From Strongylocentrotus purpuratus (Eukaryota > Echinodermata > Echinoidea > Camarodonta > Strongylocentrotidae): 64,000 bases of DNA. A program made the translations under genes and the position numbers. How positions within the stretch are numbered: the stretch's first letter is position 1; every line of letters begins with the position of its first letter. Below are positions 61,014 to 64,000 of this stretch, in pieces. The stretch spans positions 16,308,501 to 16,372,500 of the forward strand of contig NW_022145594.1 in assembly GCF_000002235.5 (NCBI RefSeq), in the 5' to 3' direction. Below the pieces are notes generated by a model. It ran no database searches. It was not told the origin of the DNA and worked only from the letters and a program-made list of their open reading frames with translations.

Positions 61014-61604
61014 CATTCATTTGAAATAAGTATGAAATTCACATTAGTCAGTCGAAAAGATAAGATTTGCATTCATTCATTACATGTACAAATGCAGATT
61101 ACACCTTTTAGGATTTAGTTTAATTTTGTTGAATTAATTTCACAAGGTCGTGCCAGGGGAACAAAAGCATCTACCGAAAACAGCAGCAAATCCCGTGCTA
61201 GCTGTTGTCTCGACTAGTATAATTTTGTCCACAGCTCAACAGAATAACTGTGGAACTGACAAAACAAACAAATTAGAGGTTTGAAGGCTTTGAAAGCAAA
61301 GTCCACAGCTAGAAAATATACACCCAACTTGCCAAAACTGACTGGCACTGCAGGTGCACTGGCAGAGCTACCCACTGCAAATGAGTGGCAACTTTACTGG
61401 AATCGCACGGGCCGGGATAGGATTTCCACGAAATCACATATTATTGCAGTTTTTATATTCTTGTTTTGTATCTAGGTTATCCAAAATGGTGACAAGGACT
61501 TACCACAGCGATATTAGCGATGTACCTTAATGAAAACACAGACAAACACTGTCTTAATGATGGTTTTTACCTCCCCTCGACATGAAAACGAGTCTCTGAA
61601 TGCC

Positions 61605-61823
61605 CTACCGCCGAGCTAATTCATGGCCAGCGTTATGCAGCGAGTCGCCCAGGCTATCGGCGGTGCACTGCTCGCCCATATGCAGCGCTAGAGCTCTGGC
61701 TGTGTTTTCGATGCTCCGATCCCATCCACCACTTGACAACGCGGTGGTAAGCAGTAGCAGCATAATGTACATGCTGCTATACGGAGACCAGTCTCCCTGG
61801 TTATACCTTGGATCCTGCGTCAC
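61605..61823 (-). other. Uncertain short open frame near the 61.8-kb repeat
   Basis: The minus-strand frame includes MYIMLLLLTTALSSGG, which could be a signal peptide, and then a polar segment to a stop at 61605-61607. The opposite strand is open too, and the GC content is higher than nearby. No domain or homologue is recognised, so coding status is unknown. Confidence 0.2.
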
Positions 61824-62395
61824 TAAAGACGGGGAGACGGTACTGGCCTAGGGAGGCGCGTACGCAGGATTTTTTGAAGGGGGGGGGGGTTAACTTCGCA
61901 ACGACTCGGCCAGCCGCAGAATAAGCGTGGGGGGGGGGGGGGTAAGAGGACACTTTTTTTTTTTTTTTTTGGGGGGGGGGGGGGGGGGGTGGGGGGTTTA
62001 ACTTCGCAACGACTCGCCCAGCCGCAGAATAAGCGGGGGGGGGGGGGGATGGGGTGGGGGGATGGGTGGGGGGGGGGGGGGGGTAAGAGGACACTTTTGG
62101 GGGGGATTTCGAAATTTGAAAATTTGACATTTTGCTCCGTTGGATGGGGGGGGGGGGGGGGGTAACGTCACCTTTTTTAGGTCAGCCATGGGAGTATTTT
62201 TTTTTTTTTTTTTTAATAATAAAAAAAAATAAAAAATTAAGAGGGGGGGGGGGGTTAGGGGGGTTACACATATAAAAATACCAAAGGGGGGGGGGGGTTA
62301 ACCACCCAACCGCCCCCCCCCCCCCCCCATGCGTACGCGCCTGGGCCTAGGTCATATCTATGGAGGTCGAGCGCGAGGATCCATAGTACTAACTA
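61760..62395. repeat. Dispersed repeat interrupted by a hAT-type MITE
   Basis: The inverted copy of 47395-47535 is split by the element at 61853-62343. Outside the insertion the two copies align closely. Confidence 0.85.
61853..62343. mobile_element. hAT-type MITE, 491 bp, with perfect 8-bp target duplication
   Basis: The ends GAGGCGCGTACGCAGG and CATGCGTACGCGCCTG are flanked on both sides by GGCCTAGG (61845-61852, 62344-62351). The 47.4-kb copy of the host repeat has a single GGCCTAGG in reverse orientation (47444-47451), so it is the empty site. The interior has repeated TTAACTTCGCAACGACTCG blocks and long G-runs. An 8-bp duplication points to hAT. Confidence 0.88.
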
Positions 62396-63165
62396 GGCTA
62401 TGCGTCGTAGAAGAAAGAACATCTCTTAGACTATCTAAAAGAATTTGTTAAAAGTTTGTAGTGTAGTGACTAAATGTCACAATTTTAACTTTATATGTAT
62501 AATAACGTTTTATGCATTGATTTGTGTATGTTTAATACGATTTGCTTTACTATTGTCAAGATGGGGGCTAGGGAGAATTAGTTTTCCTTCCGTAGATCCG
62601 CTGTCTGGCTTATCAGACATGTCCCAACTGGTTCTGTCTGGTTTCTTTATGTATTTTATTGTTATGTAGATTTGTTATTGTTACGTACAGCGCGTTTACG
62701 TGCATATTAATTCTGTGCGCTTGTTTTCGCTACACCAGCGATTGGGGCTTTTTCTGATATTTCTATGTGGAAATCAGAGAGAATATTTGTATCGGCACAC
62801 AAAGGTCGATACTGTGTTTTTGTTTAATGTGCCGGTCGAATGTTCGTCCAACATGGACTCGCCGACTTCGTCCCCGGATCTCTCCCGGGTGACCTTTCAT
62901 TTGTGGAGAGACTTAAATCGCTTTTGCTAGCATATTCTTGGATCTGTCTTTTCCACCCAAAAATTATCGCTATAGTCACACAATGAACGCCATCGTCACC
63001 ACCTCGCCATCATCTGCTTCGTTGTAGTGACACGATCATCATTGACGTATTATATTTCGACTGCTATCATCCATTGTGTTGTGCTGACATGATTAACGCC
63101 ATCGTCATCACCTTACCGTCATCCGTTGTGCTGTGCTGGCTCGCTGATTATCGTCACGTCATCAC
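62396..63165. other. No recognised gene
   Basis: Short frames only. The first part resembles 46141-46200. Confidence 0.35.
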
Positions 63166-63430
63166 CACGTCGTGCATAATTGGCGATAAATTCTACGACG
63201 TCGTCAATTTCGTCGCGAATAATTGGTGTTGTGCTGACACGATGAACGCCATCGTATGGTGGCCTTGCAGGGACATCGCGAATAGACCAAATCGCGAATT
63301 ATTCACGACAAAATTCCCGACGAAATTCACGATATCGTCAATTTCGTCGTGCATAATTGGCGATAAATTTCACGACGTCGTCAATTCGTCGCGAATAATT
63401 GGCGATAAAATTCACGACGAGATTCACGCC
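63166..63430. repeat. Satellite-like repeat with palindromic words
   Basis: Several copies of a word close to AATTGGCGATAAATT and of TTCGTCGCGAATAATTGG, in places inverted, with CGTCGTCAATTTCGTCG between them. Confidence 0.7.
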
Positions 63431-64000
63431 TGGCTGGTTTCGTCACCAATTAGCGTCGTGTATTTATTTTTGCCTTGCTATGCGGCCTGAATAGTCTAGC
63501 GGTGAACAATCAAGCCCCTTGAAGACGATTATGCCGAGACGTTTTTACCATGATTTCTGTGAAAATGGTAGGTTTTAACTTCATATTATGCTCTATTTGT
63601 ATTTTATCATTGACAAGATAAGGATAAGGGTAATTTGACAGCGAAAAAAATTGCCCGGTATGCCGGTTTGCATATATTAATAGTAGATCTAGAGTCTACT
63701 TTGTCTTAATGCACTTGATGCATTGCCCATACGTTTACTTCCATGTTGTATTTTCTACTGCAATAGCACACTCGTCGACTCGAACTGAGCTAGCTGAGTT
63801 ACTCCAGCAAAGCATAGAGAGTTAATGCTAATGCGTATTTGGTACTTGGTTGGGTAAACCTTGTGGCAGCTCACTCAGGAAGCTATACTGGGACCCATGG
63901 GGTCACTCCCAACATGACTGGCTAGAAAAAGCGTCGAAAAGGTGTCTTTTTCAGCTACACGGCAGCGTCGACGCTTTCCTTAAAAGGGGGTGTTTTTCAA
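63431..64000. other. No recognised feature
   Basis: Nothing could be supported in this stretch. Confidence 0.4.

Overview
The window looks like AT-rich, intron-bearing nuclear DNA from a marine invertebrate, most likely an invertebrate deuterostome (echinoderm, hemichordate or cephalochordate grade). This rests on multi-exon Ig-superfamily genes with phase-1 introns, CR1-like LINEs, a Ty3/Gypsy relic, tRNA-derived SINEs and several MITE families. I cannot name the species. A run of exactly 500 N (37412-37911) shows it is a draft scaffold.

Positions 1-37.4 kb hold one tandem array: three head-to-tail repeats of a two-gene module, all on the + strand. Each module has a type-A gene (A1 5'-partial, 649-4092; A2 13247-17166; A3 25489-29479) followed by a type-B gene (B1 7580-10837; B2 17854-21284; B3 30125-33319). 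Each gene has five Ig domains, one exon per domain, joined by phase-1 introns, so 30 Ig exons are visible. Domain n of type A matches domain n of type B, so A and B derive from an older five-Ig ancestor that was later duplicated as a pair. Type A has a separate signal-peptide exon; type B encodes its signal peptide in the first Ig exon. All six genes are followed by a decayed half-exon of a fibronectin III (FN3) domain. Type-A genes now seem to end just after Ig5, at an in-frame stop followed by AATAAA, so they are predicted to be secreted. No transmembrane or cytoplasmic exon was found for either type. The third module carries three single-base frameshifts (A3 Ig3, A3 Ig4, B3 Ig4).

Two features suggest an immune-type recognition family. 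First, the distal V-like domain has a cysteine-bounded loop (C-x5-C in A, C-x4-C in B) that is almost fully different between A copies while its flanks are conserved. Second, each B gene has an IRF/ISRE-like or ETS-IRF-like site about 180-200 bp before its start codon, and A genes have a TATAAA box with IRF-like half-sites upstream. The gap falls where a fourth type-A promoter and signal exon would be expected.

From 37.9 kb to the end the window is repeat-rich and gene-poor: a 15-bp minisatellite, LINE fragments, a Harbinger-type MITE nested in the terminal repeat of another MITE, a Gypsy relic split by a SINE, hAT-type MITEs with a filled/empty site pair, a tandem duplication, a long hairpin, a tRNA-headed SINE and a mariner relic. 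Only weak hints of host exons remain there.
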